From assembly GCF_002929805.1 (NCBI RefSeq), contig NZ_PJJM01000102.1:1-64000 (forward strand): a stretch of DNA of 64,000 bases, given 5' to 3'. Both the position numbers and the translations under genes were made by a program. Positions 1 to 12,265 of the stretch are shown piece after piece. The DNA comes from Cryobacterium sp. Y50. Its GTDB lineage: Bacteria; Actinomycetota; Actinomycetes; Actinomycetales; Microbacteriaceae. Numbering within the stretch: the stretch's first letter is position 1; every line of letters begins with the position of its first letter. Below the pieces are notes generated by a model. The model had not been told where the DNA came from. It was given only the letters and a program-made list of their open reading frames with translations, and did not search any database.

Positions 1-22
1 AAAACGCCCCCCACCCGGGCGT
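1..22 (-). terminator. Hairpin plus T tract at window edge
   Basis: Read on the minus strand, positions 22-4 form a 6-bp GC-only stem with a 7-nt loop, followed directly by TTTT at 4-1, where the window stops. It looks like the end of a Rho-independent terminator for minus-strand transcription coming from the GNAT/tyrS side. The next 187 bases (23-209) hold no gene or RNA that I can recognise. Confidence 0.4.
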
Positions 23-209
23 GTCGCCAAACCAAAACCACCCCCCAACCAACCACAAAACCAGGACCGCAAACCACCCCATGCCGGTCCGATGGCCATC
101 TCGACAAGCTCGATCAACGAAATGGAAACATTCCGCAGACAAGCCCATACACGACGCTGCTACCAGGCCGACGCGCATGGGGTGGGGTGCCGCATCCACT
201 CAGGGAGCG

Positions 210-797
210 CTAGTTCGTCGGAGCCTCGGTCACGAAAAGCTCGCTCACCGAGCTGTAGTACTGGTCGGTTGTCCCCTTATGCGTCATACCAATGCGCAGG
301 CAGACCCGCTGTGACGGGCGATTACTCGGGGTGGTCACGGCCACCACCCGGTCGAGTCCCGTCTTCCAGCCTTCGGCTAGTACAGCGGATGCAGCCTCGG
401 TCGCGTAGCCATGGTGCCATGCTTTCGGGTGAAAGTGCCAGCCGATCTCGGTATCCCCCGACGGTTCAAGCGGCGTGACCGGGCTCGATGCCGGAATCGA
501 CTTGAGCAGCAGGTTGCCGAAAATTTCGCCGGTGTCGGCATCCGTTACGGCTCTGATGGCGTGAATGGGGTGATCCATTCCCTGCCACCGGGTAATCACC
601 GCGATCGCTTCGGCGCGATCGGTCATCACCCGCGGATGCAGCCCGATGTGTTGCTGCACAGACCACAACGAGTACAGCCCGAAGACAAAGCCGGTGTCAT
701 CGAGGCTCCAGGGGCGCAGCAGCAAGCGCTCGGTTCGAAGAGTGTCCACTTCGACATTTTGCCACTCGCACCTGCCCGATCCCTCTACCGAGCTCAC
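210..797 (-). CDS. GNAT-family N-acetyltransferase (RimJ/RimL-like)
   Basis: The protein opens with the RimJ/RimL signature TERLLLRPW and carries the EIGWHFHPKAWHHGYATEA segment, which matches the beta-4/alpha-3 acetyl-CoA binding region of the family (the usual Q/RxxGxG/A is relaxed to HHGYAT). NRPSQRVCLRIGM matches the late N-S-x-R-v-l-e-k-x-G-f motif. Such enzymes acetylate alpha-amino groups of proteins or small molecules; the substrate here is unknown. The gene starts 12 bp after tyrS and is probably cotranscribed with it. The GTG at 797 gives the longest reading. A second GTG at 749 starts immediately before TLRTERLLL and would give a more typical N-terminus; neither has a strong ribosome-binding site. 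Confidence 0.85.
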   Translation of the reverse strand: MSSVEGSGRCEWQNVEVDTLRTERLLLRPWSLDDTGFVFGLYSLWSVQQHIGLHPRVMTDRAEAIAVITRWQGMDHPIHAIRAVTDADTGEIFGNLLLKSIPASSPVTPLEPSGDTEIGWHFHPKAWHHGYATEAASAVLAEGWKTGLDRVVAVTTPSNRPSQRVCLRIGMTHKGTTDQYYSSVSELFVTEAPTN

Positions 798-809
798 ACC
801 TCGCGAAAG

Positions 810-2111
810 CTACTCCACGAAAATGCCGGCGAGGGTCTTCTTGCCGCGGCGCAGTACAGCCACTCCCCCGGGAAGCACTGATCCTTCGATGGTCAAGTCA
901 ACGCTCGTGACCTTCTCGTTGTTCAGGTAGACCCCGCCCTGCTGTACCGCGCGGCGCGCGTCACCGAGGCTCTTCGACAACTCCGTGTCGACGAGCAACT
1001 GTAACACGGTGGCGTGCGGCGCCGTCGTCGTGTGCGGAAGTTCGCGCAGCGCGGCCTCAAGGGTATCGGGGTCGAGTTCGGCAAGGTCGCCCTGGCCGAA
1101 CAGCGCCTCGGCAGCGTGGAGGGCAGCATTCGTCGCCGCCTGGCCGTGCACGAGACTGGTCACCTCGAAGGCGAGTCGGCGTTGCGCCTCACGACGAAAC
1201 GGTTCGTTTTCGACGAGCTCGGCGAACCTCTCGATTTCGATGCGGGACAGAAATGTGAATACCTTGAGCCGAAAGATCACGTCGGCATCGTCGGTGTTCA
1301 GCCAGAATTGGTAAAAGGCGTAAGGGCTCGTCAGGTTCGGGTCGAGCCAAACCGCGTTTCCCTCGCTCTTACCGAATTTGGTGCCGTCGCTGTTGGTGAT
1401 GAGCGGCGTACCGATCGCGTGCACGCTGCCGTTTTCCGCCCGACGGATGAGATCAGTTCCGCTCGTGAGATTGCCCCACTGATCACTGCCGCCGGTCTGC
1501 AACACGCAGCCGTAGCTGCGGAACAGTTCGAGGTAGTCAAGGCCCTGCAGAATCTGGTAGCTGAATTCGGTGTAGCTGATGCCGGCATCAGAATTCAAGC
1601 GCGCGCTGACGGCATCCTTCTTGAGCATCGTACCGACGCGGTAGTACTTTCCGATTTCGCGCAGAAAATCGATCGCGCTGAGCGGTGCGGTCCAGTCCAG
1701 GTTATTCACCAGGGTGACGGCATTGTCGCCCTCTGCGCTCAAGAACCGCGAAACCTGAGCCTGCAGGTAGCCGACCCATTCGGCGACGGTGTCGGTCGGG
1801 GTCAGGGTGCGCTCGGCGGTCGGGCGCGGATCCCCGATGAGTCCGGTGGATCCGCCGACCAGTCCAAGCGGATGGTGTCCAGCCAGTTGCAAGCGACGCA
1901 TCAGCAATAGCTGCACGAGGTTGCCCAGGTGCAGGCTCGGCGCGGTCGGATCGAATCCACAGTAATAGGTGATCGGGTCACCATCGAGCAGCGTTTTGAG
2001 CTCGCTCTCGTCGGTGGAGACGTGTACAAGGCCGCGCCACTTGATCTCCTCCCAGACGGAATCGAAGGAAGGGTCATTGGTCTGCTGGGCGAGGATGGTT
2101 GGGTCTGACAC
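810..2111 (-). CDS. tyrS: Tyrosyl-tRNA synthetase
   Basis: This class I aminoacyl-tRNA synthetase charges tRNA-Tyr. The HIGH motif appears as HLGN (about residues 61-64) after FDPTAPSL, and the KMSKS loop appears as KFGKS (about 245-249). The tyrosine-pocket segment GGSDQWGN lies between them. The C-terminal 80 residues form an S4-like RNA-binding domain (DARRAVQQGGVYLNNEKV). The length of 433 aa is normal for bacterial TyrRS. The start is a GTG at 2111. The GNAT gene follows after 12 bp. Confidence 0.97.
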   Translation of the reverse strand: MSDPTILAQQTNDPSFDSVWEEIKWRGLVHVSTDESELKTLLDGDPITYYCGFDPTAPSLHLGNLVQLLLMRRLQLAGHHPLGLVGGSTGLIGDPRPTAERTLTPTDTVAEWVGYLQAQVSRFLSAEGDNAVTLVNNLDWTAPLSAIDFLREIGKYYRVGTMLKKDAVSARLNSDAGISYTEFSYQILQGLDYLELFRSYGCVLQTGGSDQWGNLTSGTDLIRRAENGSVHAIGTPLITNSDGTKFGKSEGNAVWLDPNLTSPYAFYQFWLNTDDADVIFRLKVFTFLSRIEIERFAELVENEPFRREAQRRLAFEVTSLVHGQAATNAALHAAEALFGQGDLAELDPDTLEAALRELPHTTTAPHATVLQLLVDTELSKSLGDARRAVQQGGVYLNNEKVTSVDLTIEGSVLPGGVAVLRRGKKTLAGIFVE

Positions 2112-2225
2112 GCGTTCAGATTACCAGCCAGAAACAAGCCACCTACGGTGCGGCCGAAGGGAGGCAGCCAGAACGCGCCCCTATTCTGTCTCCTGTCCTA
2201 CTTTTCAGCCAGTAATGTCAGTATC

Positions 2226-2732
2226 GTGACCCTGCTCGCCTGTGTACTTCTGACCGCTGCTGGCGTTGCTGGAACCATTGGAACATTCAGCCGCCGCTCG
2301 GTGGCAGCAACCCTCTGTGGTGTTGCGGTGCTCGCGCTCCTCGGCGGTTGTTTATCTGTCGCTGCCTTGGGTACACCGTTTGAACAGGAACTTCGCTGGT
2401 GGGTCACAATTTCAGCGATCGCATCAGCAACTATGGGAGGTGGTCCGGTAGTTCAAGCAACCTTGAAGCTCGCTCTGCGCAAGGACCCTGCCCCGGCTGG
2501 TGAGGCTCTTCCCGCCACCGTGTGGATCGGAATGATCGAGCGATTTGGGTTTGTTTTGGCCCTCCTTCTCGGCCTTCCTGAAGTGGCAGCGATACTTCTG
2601 GGCATAAAAGCGCTCGGACAATACACTTCATCGTCCAATCACGTCCCCGCCATGAGGATCTTAGGAACACTCACCAGTATCTCGTGGGCGCTCATTTGCT
2701 TCGCGGTCGTTGCGATGGGATTTCCACAGTAG
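2226..2732 (+). CDS. Small integral membrane protein, unknown family
   Basis: I do not recognise this family. From the GTG at 2226 it encodes about 168 aa with an N-terminal hydrophobic segment (TLLACVLLTAAGVAGTIGTF), a second at residues 28-50, a third around the LALLLGLPEVAAILLGI stretch and a C-terminal one ending AVVAMGFPQ, so four to five membrane spans. An in-frame ATG at 2148 would add 26 hydrophilic residues reaching into the tyrS promoter region; the GTG start just before the first membrane helix is more plausible. It stands alone on the plus strand between tyrS and argH, in DNA that looks less GC-rich than its neighbours, and abuts a protease remnant. Confidence 0.6.
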   Translation: MTLLACVLLTAAGVAGTIGTFSRRSVAATLCGVAVLALLGGCLSVAALGTPFEQELRWWVTISAIASATMGGGPVVQATLKLALRKDPAPAGEALPATVWIGMIERFGFVLALLLGLPEVAAILLGIKALGQYTSSSNHVPAMRILGTLTSISWALICFAVVAMGFPQ

Positions 2733-2796
2733 ATCTGAGAATGAAATCGAGCAACCGGTATCTGAGCCGTGCACTCGCGCTTCAACCCGGTTGGTT

Positions 2797-5640
<2,844 letters not shown>

Positions 5641-5823
5641 GGTTCTCCCTAAAATCTTGATCTGACTAAAGTTTACGTGCTGGGGCGCTGGCCCCTGTCG
5701 CCCGCTGAGAACCGATACTCTTTCTGCGCCCGGGGCCGGAAAACGGGCCCATGATCTATCGCGGGCCGCGTTGCCGGGCCTGGGCCGCGCCGGCTCCAGA
5801 GCGGATGGGCACGGGCGCGGCGG

Positions 5824-6753
5824 TCAGGCCACGTTGTGGGCGAGCAGCCAGACCAGTAGGGCCTTCTGGGCGTGCAGGCGGTTCTCCGCCTCATCCCAGA
5901 TGATGCTCTGCGGGCCGTCGATGACCTCGGCGGTCACCTCGTAGCCGCGGTCGGCCGGCAGGCAGTGCATGAAGTGCGCGCCGGGCTTGGCCAGGGCCAA
6001 CAGAGCCGCATCGACTCGGTACTCACCGAGGTCACCGAGTCGCGTGGCCTTCTCCTCTTCCTTACCCATCGACACCCAGGTGTCGGTGATGACCACATCG
6101 ACACCGGTGACGGCCTCGCGCGGGTCAGTGAACAGGGCGACCGAGCCGCCGGTGCAGGCAGCGATGGCCGTCGCATCCGCTACGACCTGATCGGTGGGGG
6201 TGTACCCGACCGGGGACGCGATGCGCACGTGCATGCCGGCGGTGGCGCCGGCGAGCAGGTAAGACTGGCCCATGTTGCAGGCGCCGTCGCCGAGAAATGC
6301 GAGAGTTTGGCCGGCCAAATCTCCGCGGTGTTCACGGATGGTGAGCAGGTCGGCGAGCAGCTGGCAGGGGTGAAAATCGTCACTGAGCGCGTTGATGACG
6401 GGCACCGTCGTGCCAAGCGCCATCTCCTCGAGCCCGGCCTGGCCGTAGGTGCGCCAGACGATCGCGGCGACCTGGCGTTCGAGCACGCGAGCGGTGTCGG
6501 CGGCGGTCTCCTTGCCACCGAGCTGGCTGTTCGCGGTGCTGATGATGAGGGGGCTGCCGCCGAGGTCGGCGATACCGACCGCGAAGGACACCCGGGTGCG
6601 TGTTGAGGACTTGTCGAAAATGACCGCGACGGTCTGCGGGCCGGCGAGCGGGCGCACCGCGAATCGGTCTCGCTTCAGTTCCAGGGCCAGGTCGAGAATC
6701 TCGGCCTGTTCGGCCGGGGAGATGTCGTCGTCGCGCAGGAAATGGCGGGTCAC
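5824..6753 (-). CDS. argF: Ornithine carbamoyltransferase
   Basis: ArgF makes citrulline from ornithine and carbamoyl phosphate. The carbamoyl-phosphate motif SSTRTR, the ornithine-side motif HCLP ([12 protein letters not shown]) and the intermediate HPCQ block are all present. I choose the GTG at 6753, which starts the protein at [11 protein letters not shown] (309 aa) behind a GAAAG ribosome-binding site. The 49-residue extension upstream is poor in family features. The gene lies downstream of the inserted acyl-CoA synthetase rather than directly behind argD, so it probably has its own promoter in the 217 bp at 6754-6970. Confidence 0.96.
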   Translation of the reverse strand: MTRHFLRDDDISPAEQAEILDLALELKRDRFAVRPLAGPQTVAVIFDKSSTRTRVSFAVGIADLGGSPLIISTANSQLGGKETAADTARVLERQVAAIVWRTYGQAGLEEMALGTTVPVINALSDDFHPCQLLADLLTIREHRGDLAGQTLAFLGDGACNMGQSYLLAGATAGMHVRIASPVGYTPTDQVVADATAIAACTGGSVALFTDPREAVTGVDVVITDTWVSMGKEEEKATRLGDLGEYRVDAALLALAKPGAHFMHCLPADRGYEVTAEVIDGPQSIIWDEAENRLHAQKALLVWLLAHNVA

Positions 6754-6970
6754 GGTGTCACTTTCGAAGAATTGACGGTATTGCGCGGCATGCGAAACGG
6801 GTCGGACTCGCGCAAAGTGGGATTCATCCACCCTAGCGGGAGTTTTCAGGTCAGGCGCGTTCAAACTTTGAAAAGTACTGGTCAGGTCATTTTTTGTCAC
6901 CTGGTTGGGTACCTGTGCCCAGTCCGACCCGATGATGGATCGGGCTGAGCTCGTCTTCGACCGGCAAGTG

Positions 6971-8611
6971 TTAGGTGCCCAGGCCCATTCTGGCGATGGC
7001 CTCCTCGCGCATGGCGATCTTTCGGATTTTGCCGGAAACCGTCAGGGGAAAGCTGTCTCGCACGTTCGTGAAGCGCGGGATCTTGAAGTGCGCCAGACTG
7101 CCGCGGCAGAACTCCGCCACGTCATCGGCGGAAAGTGCTGCGGCCCCGGGCTTGAGGATGATGCAGGCCACCAGTTCCTCGCCGTACTTCTCATCGGGCA
7201 CCCCGATCACCTGCACGTCCTGGATGGAGGGGTGCCGGTAGAGGAAATCCTCGACCTCCCGTGGATAAATGTTTTCCCCACCGCGGATCACCATGTCCTT
7301 GATCCGGCCCTCGACAGCGACATACCCGTCCTGATCCATGCTGGCCAGATCCCCGGTATGAATCCAGCCGTCTTGGTCAATCGCCTCGGCCGTCATCTCG
7401 GGCTGGTTCCAATAACTTTGCAAAACACTGTATCCGCGCGTGCAGAGCTCACCGATCTGGCCGCGCTTCACCGTTTCGCCGGTGTCCGGATCGACGATCT
7501 TATTCTCGAGGTGGGGCATCGTCAGGCCTACGGTTGAGGTTCTGCGTTCGATGTTGTCCCCTTGACGGGTCATCGTGGACACGGGGGATGTCTCGGTCAT
7601 GCCGTAGCAAATGGCGACGTCTTTCATGTTCATTTCTTCGATGACGCGCTTCATGACCTCGGCCGGGCAGCTTGTCCCGGCCATCACCCCGGTGCGCAGG
7701 GTCGAGAGGTCGTAATCAGCAAAGCCTGGCAGCGCCAGTTCGGCGATGAACATGGTGGGAACACCGTAGAGCGAGGTTCCCTGGTGCTCTTGCACGGCTT
7801 GCAGAGTAGATGCCGGAGCGAAGCTGCGACCCGGGAGAATGGCTGCGGCCCCGTGCGAGTAGATGTTGAGGTTACCAATCACCATGCCGAAGCAGTGGTA
7901 GAACGGCACCGGCAGCACAACGCGATCGTGTTCGGTGTAGTTGAGCATTTCGCCGATGAAGAAGGCGTTGTTGAGAATATTACGGTGTGTGAGCGTGGCA
8001 CCCTTGGGAAAGCCTGTTGTTCCGGAGGTGTACTGCAGGTTGATCGGGTCGGCGGCCTCGAGGTCGGCCATGCGGGCGGCGAGCGCGACCGGGGCGACGT
8101 CCGTGGCCGCCACGACCACCTGGTCGTAGGTGTACTCGTTCTCCTGGCAGGCGTCGCCGTCGATGAACACGAGCTCTCGAAGCTCCGGGCAGCTCTGCAG
8201 GGCCTCCCTTGCCATGGCTGTGTAGTCGCTGTACCGATCCGATGGTGCGGTGATGAGCATCCGCATGCCGCATTGGTTGACCACGAATTCCAGTTCGCCG
8301 AGCCGGAAGGCTGGATTCACGTTCACCAGCACCGCACCGATCTTGGCGGTGGCGTATTGCACAATGGTCCACTCGGCGCAGTTGGGTGACCAGATTCCCA
8401 CCCGGTCACCGCGCGCGATCCCCAACGCCAAGAGGCCCCGCGCGAGCGCGTCCACGGCCGCGTTCAGACCGGCGTACGTCCACTTTCGCCCGGTGACTAC
8501 CTCGATCAGCGCGTCACGCGTCGGGAATCGGGCGACGGTCTGCTCGAAATGCGTCCCGATCGTGCACTCCAGCAGCGGCTGATCCGATGGCGCGTTGGTG
8601 TATGACAGCAT
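6971..8611 (-). CDS. Acyl-CoA synthetase (AMP-binding, FadD-like)
   Basis: This ANL-superfamily ligase activates a carboxylic acid to its CoA thioester through an acyl-adenylate. Motif A3 ([18 protein letters not shown]), the YGMTETSP block, the TGD hinge ([16 protein letters not shown]), [14 protein letters not shown] and the C-terminal catalytic lysine in [11 protein letters not shown] are all intact. The length is 546 aa. It follows a broken MHS transporter and lies opposite a TetR gene, suggesting an inducible uptake-and-activation cassette for an organic or medium/short-chain fatty acid; the exact substrate cannot be told. It splits the arginine genes argD and argF. Confidence 0.93.
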   Translation of the reverse strand: MLSYTNAPSDQPLLECTIGTHFEQTVARFPTRDALIEVVTGRKWTYAGLNAAVDALARGLLALGIARGDRVGIWSPNCAEWTIVQYATAKIGAVLVNVNPAFRLGELEFVVNQCGMRMLITAPSDRYSDYTAMAREALQSCPELRELVFIDGDACQENEYTYDQVVVAATDVAPVALAARMADLEAADPINLQYTSGTTGFPKGATLTHRNILNNAFFIGEMLNYTEHDRVVLPVPFYHCFGMVIGNLNIYSHGAAAILPGRSFAPASTLQAVQEHQGTSLYGVPTMFIAELALPGFADYDLSTLRTGVMAGTSCPAEVMKRVIEEMNMKDVAICYGMTETSPVSTMTRQGDNIERRTSTVGLTMPHLENKIVDPDTGETVKRGQIGELCTRGYSVLQSYWNQPEMTAEAIDQDGWIHTGDLASMDQDGYVAVEGRIKDMVIRGGENIYPREVEDFLYRHPSIQDVQVIGVPDEKYGEELVACIILKPGAAALSADDVAEFCRGSLAHFKIPRFTNVRDSFPLTVSGKIRKIAMREEAIARMGLGT

Positions 8612-8700
8612 TCACAATCTCCTTTAATCGGATGGTTTCATTCCAGCTACGAGAAACTTGAACCGGCCGACCAGAATCAGCTTGCGTCGGCCGTGGTGGC

Positions 8701-9380
8701 TTAGGTGCTGGAGTACGTGTTGGCGATGCAGCGATAGGCGCCCGTGCTGATCATCGATCCGGTGGTGAGCAATATCTGCTTCGGGTAGGTCGTGATTGCG
8801 GTCAGGAGCGGCACCTTCGCCTCACTCTTGGTGGCTTTGACGTTCACCAAAGACAGAGTCTTTTCGAGCTTGAGCCGGATGGAGAGGCCGATCGCCACCA
8901 AGACGACGCTGATCAGAAAGGGGACCCGCCACTCCCACGACATGAACTGATCTTTCGAAAGTTGCGACACTCCAAGAATCGCGATCGTGGCGAGCAGCAG
9001 CCCGGCCGGAACGCCGACCTGCGGCAGGCTCCAGTACAGACCGCGTTTACTGGGCGGTGCGTATTCGCCGGCGGTCAGCACTGCGCCGCCCCACTCGCTG
9101 CCGGTACTAAATCCCTGGATGAGTCGCATCAGAACCAGCAGAATCGGGGCCCAAGCACCGATGGACGCATACGTCGGGAGCAGACCGCGAAGGTAGAGAA
9201 CGCCAGCAGGGTGCCGGTGACCGGGGCGGCGGGTGGGAAGAACAGCACCCCAAAGACCAAGGCTGCGGCGGAGCCGTACAGCATGAAGTCGGACCGCTCG
9301 ATCGTGGTGCCGATGAGAACGGATGCGGCGACGCGCCGAAGCGGCCACGAGGTGGCGGGAGCTTGCAGAATTTGAGTCAT
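8701..9380 (-). pseudogene. MHS-family (ProP-like) MFS transporter, doubly disrupted
   Basis: The ATG at 9380 (ribosome-binding site AGAGG) starts an MHS-family N-terminus (RRVAASVLIGTTIE, LYGSAAALVFG, AFSTFAV). After TFAV, near 9190, the homology jumps to another frame that continues at GLLPTYASIGAWAPILLVL through RLIQGFSTGSEWGGAV and WEWRVPFLISVVL. The roughly 45 residues that normally lie between (end of TM2, the RxxGG loop, TM3) are absent, so an out-of-frame deletion occurred. The protein then stops after STGAYRCIANTYSST, about half the family length of ~430 aa. In addition the normal IEWYDF motif reads IERSDF. It is almost certainly non-functional. Confidence 0.85.
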
Positions 9381-9420
9381 GAGAATCATTACCTCTTTGT
9401 AATGGAATGACACTCTAAAC

Positions 9421-9440
9421 TAACGAATGTTCATTCGTTA
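9421..9440. promoter_or_regulatory. 20-bp inverted repeat, TetR operator candidate
   Basis: TAACGAATGTTCATTCGTTA has perfect 9-bp arms around a 2-nt centre. It lies 16 bp before the TetR-family start codon and 40 bp before the transporter start, in the divergent promoter region. Position and symmetry are what is expected of an autoregulatory TetR operator; half-sites of the type AACGAATG are common for TetR regulators of acyl-CoA genes. Confidence 0.8.
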
Positions 9441-9456
9441 CGGTATACCGTGAACT

Positions 9457-10083
9457 ATGACTCGGTCAAGAACCTTGAATCGCGCGGCGGTGCTGCAAGC
9501 GGCTTCGAGCCTGTTCGCCGACCGTGGCTATCATGGCACGTCGATGCGCGACCTGGCCGACGCGCTTGGGGTCGTGGCCCCGAGCCTCTACAACCACGTG
9601 CAGTCCAAGCAGGACATCCTGGTGGAGATCATGATGACGACGATGGATCGCGCCCTCGAGGCCATGGATCACACTCTGAACGGCGTCGCCGACGCGAGCA
9701 CGCGGCTGTTTCGGGCTACGGAGTCTCTCGTGCTGCAGTCCCTGCGTCATCCCGACGATGTGACGGTGTGTCGCGCCGAGATTTATTGCCTGGACGAGCC
9801 GAATCGAACCCGTGTGATCGATAAACGACGCAGTTATACCGGGCGCATCCTCGAGATTATCGAGCTGGGCTGCGCAGAGACTCGTTTCAACATTGACGTG
9901 CCGTACGTGGCGGCCTTTGCCGTGGTCGAGATGGGCAACAACGCCAAAGCGTGGTTCCACCAGGACGGCGGAATATCCGACATCGACGTGGCTCGGCACT
10001 ATGGGAGGTTCGCGCTGCGTATCGTGGGTGCTGAAACCGATTCGATTCTCCCCGACGAAAATGCTGCACCCGCAAGTCCTTGA
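9457..10083 (+). CDS. TetR-family transcriptional regulator
   Basis: The N-terminal 50 residues form a TetR_N helix-turn-helix (LQAASSLFADRGYHGTSM, then RDLADALGVVAPSLYNHVQSK). The remaining 150 residues are the variable ligand domain, here probably sensing an acyl-CoA or the substrate of the neighbouring ligase (inference). The gene is divergent from the broken MHS transporter and acyl-CoA synthetase and overlooks a perfect 20-bp palindrome, so it most likely represses itself and that operon. The length of 208 aa is typical. Confidence 0.92.
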   Translation: MTRSRTLNRAAVLQAASSLFADRGYHGTSMRDLADALGVVAPSLYNHVQSKQDILVEIMMTTMDRALEAMDHTLNGVADASTRLFRATESLVLQSLRHPDDVTVCRAEIYCLDEPNRTRVIDKRRSYTGRILEIIELGCAETRFNIDVPYVAAFAVVEMGNNAKAWFHQDGGISDIDVARHYGRFALRIVGAETDSILPDENAAPASP

Positions 10084-10161
10084 CCCGCGGTCAGCGACTT
10101 CAGGTGCAGCTGAGCCGCTCAGCCGATCAGCGGGTAACGCCCGACTTCTGGCCGCCAGAGA

Positions 10162-11352
10162 CTAAAGGCTGGCCAAGGCACGCCCGAACCGCGCTTGGAA
10201 GTCGGCGAGTTCGGCGTCGCCCACGATCAGCGGCGGCGCAATGCGAATGCTGGTCTCGTTGGCGGCGTTAACGATGAGGCCCTGGGCGAGCGCGGCCGCG
10301 CCCAGCTTCAACGCCACCGGTTCGGTCAGGCCGACGCCGAGTAGCAGGCCACGTCCGCGCACCTCTTCGATCAATGACGAGTGAAAGCCGAGAATAATCT
10401 CGCGCAGTTGGTGGCCGCGGCGGGCGGCGTTGGCGGCGAGATCGTCGCGTTCGATCACGCCGAGTACGGCGTTGGCGGTCGCGGTCACGAGCGGGTTGCC
10501 GGCGAACGTCGAGCCGTGCTGGCCCCGACTGAACAGCTCGGAGGCCCAGCCGAAGGTGACGAGCGCGCCAATAGGAACGCCGCCGCCCATTCCCTTGGCC
10601 ATGGTGACGGCATCCGGAAGAATATCAGCGTGGTTATAAGCGAACCAGGCGCCGGTGCGGGCGACGCCGGTCTGGATTTCATCGAGGATGAGCAGCACGC
10701 CGTGCTCGGTGCACAGTTCGCGCGCACGCTTCAGATAACCATCTGGCAGATCGATGACGCCGGCCTCGCCCTTGACCGGTTCAAGAAATAGTGCAGCAAC
10801 GGTGTTGTCGATGGTCGCTTCGAGCGCCTTGATCGTGCTGTCGATGTGTTCGACACCGCCGGGCACCGGTTCGAAGGCCTCGCGCATGTGCGGTTTGCCA
10901 GAGAGTGCGAGGGCTCCCATGGTACGGCCATGGAAGGAATCGTGTAGCGAAACAATGCGGGTGCGGTGGCCTTTATTGTTGAGGCGGGCCAGTTTGAACG
11001 CGGCCTCGTTGGCCTCGGCACCGGAATTGCAGAAGTAAACCCGGCCCGTCTCGCCGGCGCCGGTGATGCGCTTGAGACGTTCGGCCAGATCAATCTGCGG
11101 CGGGGTTGCGAAATAGTTGGAGACGTGGCTGATCGTGCCGATCTGCCTGGTCACGGCCGCGACGACCTCGGGGTGCGCGTGGCCGAGCGAGTTCACAGCG
11201 ATGCCGGCCAAAAAGTCGAGATACTTCGTGCCCTTCTCGTCCCAGACGTAGCAGCCCTCACCGCGCACGAGCATCGCCAGCGGAGGGCTGAAAGTGCGCA
11301 TCATCGCGTCGGCGAACCGGTTCTGCCAGGGTTTTTCTGCGGACAAACTCAT
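10162..11352 (-). CDS. argD: Acetylornithine aminotransferase
   Basis: This PLP-dependent class III aminotransferase converts N-acetylglutamate semialdehyde to N-acetylornithine. The cofactor site is seen as [14 protein letters not shown], then the lysine in [31 protein letters not shown] is the phosphate-binding part. The length of 396 aa is normal. The ATG at 11352 overlaps the argB stop in an ATGA arrangement, implying translational coupling. It is the last gene of the contiguous argC-J-B-D run; a TetR gene on the other strand ends 78 bp beyond. Confidence 0.96.
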   Translation of the reverse strand: MSLSAEKPWQNRFADAMMRTFSPPLAMLVRGEGCYVWDEKGTKYLDFLAGIAVNSLGHAHPEVVAAVTRQIGTISHVSNYFATPPQIDLAERLKRITGAGETGRVYFCNSGAEANEAAFKLARLNNKGHRTRIVSLHDSFHGRTMGALALSGKPHMREAFEPVPGGVEHIDSTIKALEATIDNTVAALFLEPVKGEAGVIDLPDGYLKRARELCTEHGVLLILDEIQTGVARTGAWFAYNHADILPDAVTMAKGMGGGVPIGALVTFGWASELFSRGQHGSTFAGNPLVTATANAVLGVIERDDLAANAARRGHQLREIILGFHSSLIEEVRGRGLLLGVGLTEPVALKLGAAALAQGLIVNAANETSIRIAPPLIVGDAELADFQARFGRALASL

Positions 11353-12263
11353 GCGGGTACTACCTCCGTGCCGATGCCGCTTCCAGTAAAAATTTCAAGC
11401 AGGATCGAGTGCGGCACTCGCCCGTCGATGATCGCGGCTTTAGCGACGCCGCCGTCAACGGCGTCGAGGCAGGCCGTCATTTTGGGAATCATGCCCGATT
11501 CCAGCGCAGGCAGCAGGTCTCGCAGCTCAGTGACGTCGATGATCGACACCAGCGAATCCCGGTTCGGCCAGTCTCGGTACAGCCCCGCAACGTCGGTGAG
11601 AATCACGAGCTTGGCCGCGCCGAGCGCGATCGCGAGCGCGGCAGCAGCAGCGTCGGCGTTGACGTTGAGGGATTGGCCCGGGACATCCGTATCGGGCGCG
11701 ATCGACGAGACCACCGGAATGCGGCCGGCCGCGAGCTGCGCGAGCACCGCTTCGGGGTCGACGCCGATGACGTCGCCGACCAATCCGAGGTCGACCTCTT
11801 CGCCGTCGATGTCCACGCCACGGCGTCTTCCACGGAACAGGCCGGCGTCTTCGCCGCTGAGTCCGGCGGCGAGCGGGCCATGCTGGTTGATGTGGCTGAC
11901 CAGGTCACGGTTGATCTGGCCGGTGAGCACCATGCGCACCACGTCCATCGCTTCGGGCGTCGTCACCCGGTAGCCGCCGCGAAATTCACTCTCGATGCCG
12001 AGACGCGCCAACATGGCCGAGATCTGCGGGCCGCCGCCGTGCACGACGACCGGGCGGATACCGGCGTAGCGCAGGTAGACCATGTCTTCGGCGAACGCAC
12101 GCTGAAGCTCTTCGCTCACCATGGCGTTGCCACCGAACTTCACAACGATGATCTGGTCGTGAAAGCACTTGAGCCATGGCAGCGCTTCGATCAGCGTCGC
12201 CGCTTTAACGGATGCCTCGGCCTGGCTGGTCTCGTCGGCGCTAGTTCTCGGTGTTTCGGTCAT
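11349..12263 (-). CDS. argB: Acetylglutamate kinase
   Basis: ArgB phosphorylates N-acetylglutamate. The nucleotide/substrate loops [13 protein letters not shown] and [13 protein letters not shown] are intact, and [16 protein letters not shown] with the later [14 protein letters not shown] block match the family. I place the start at the ATG at 12263 (304 aa); the longer frame would lie inside argJ. The start is immediately behind the argJ stop, and the stop overlaps argD by 4 nt. It is the usual feedback-regulated enzyme; the N-terminal extension of about 25 residues ([20 protein letters not shown]) is the helix typical of arginine-sensitive NAGKs. Confidence 0.96.
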   Translation of the reverse strand: MTETPRTSADETSQAEASVKAATLIEALPWLKCFHDQIIVVKFGGNAMVSEELQRAFAEDMVYLRYAGIRPVVVHGGGPQISAMLARLGIESEFRGGYRVTTPEAMDVVRMVLTGQINRDLVSHINQHGPLAAGLSGEDAGLFRGRRRGVDIDGEEVDLGLVGDVIGVDPEAVLAQLAAGRIPVVSSIAPDTDVPGQSLNVNADAAAAALAIALGAAKLVILTDVAGLYRDWPNRDSLVSIIDVTELRDLLPALESGMIPKMTACLDAVDGGVAKAAIIDGRVPHSILLEIFTGSGIGTEVVPA

Positions 12264-12265
12264 GA

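Noticed and set aside
1-209. 5S rRNA or tRNA at the left edge
   Set aside because: No tRNA arms or 5S-like sequence can be found; only a terminator-like hairpin at 1-22.
6928-6944. Short dyad CCCGAT-N5-ATCGGG after the acyl-CoA synthetase
   Set aside because: With 6-bp arms and no T run, it may help termination but cannot be distinguished from chance.
8665-8692. Hairpin between the MHS pseudogene and acyl-CoA synthetase
   Set aside because: It has only a 7-bp stem with a 14-nt loop and no T tract; not strong enough to list as a terminator.
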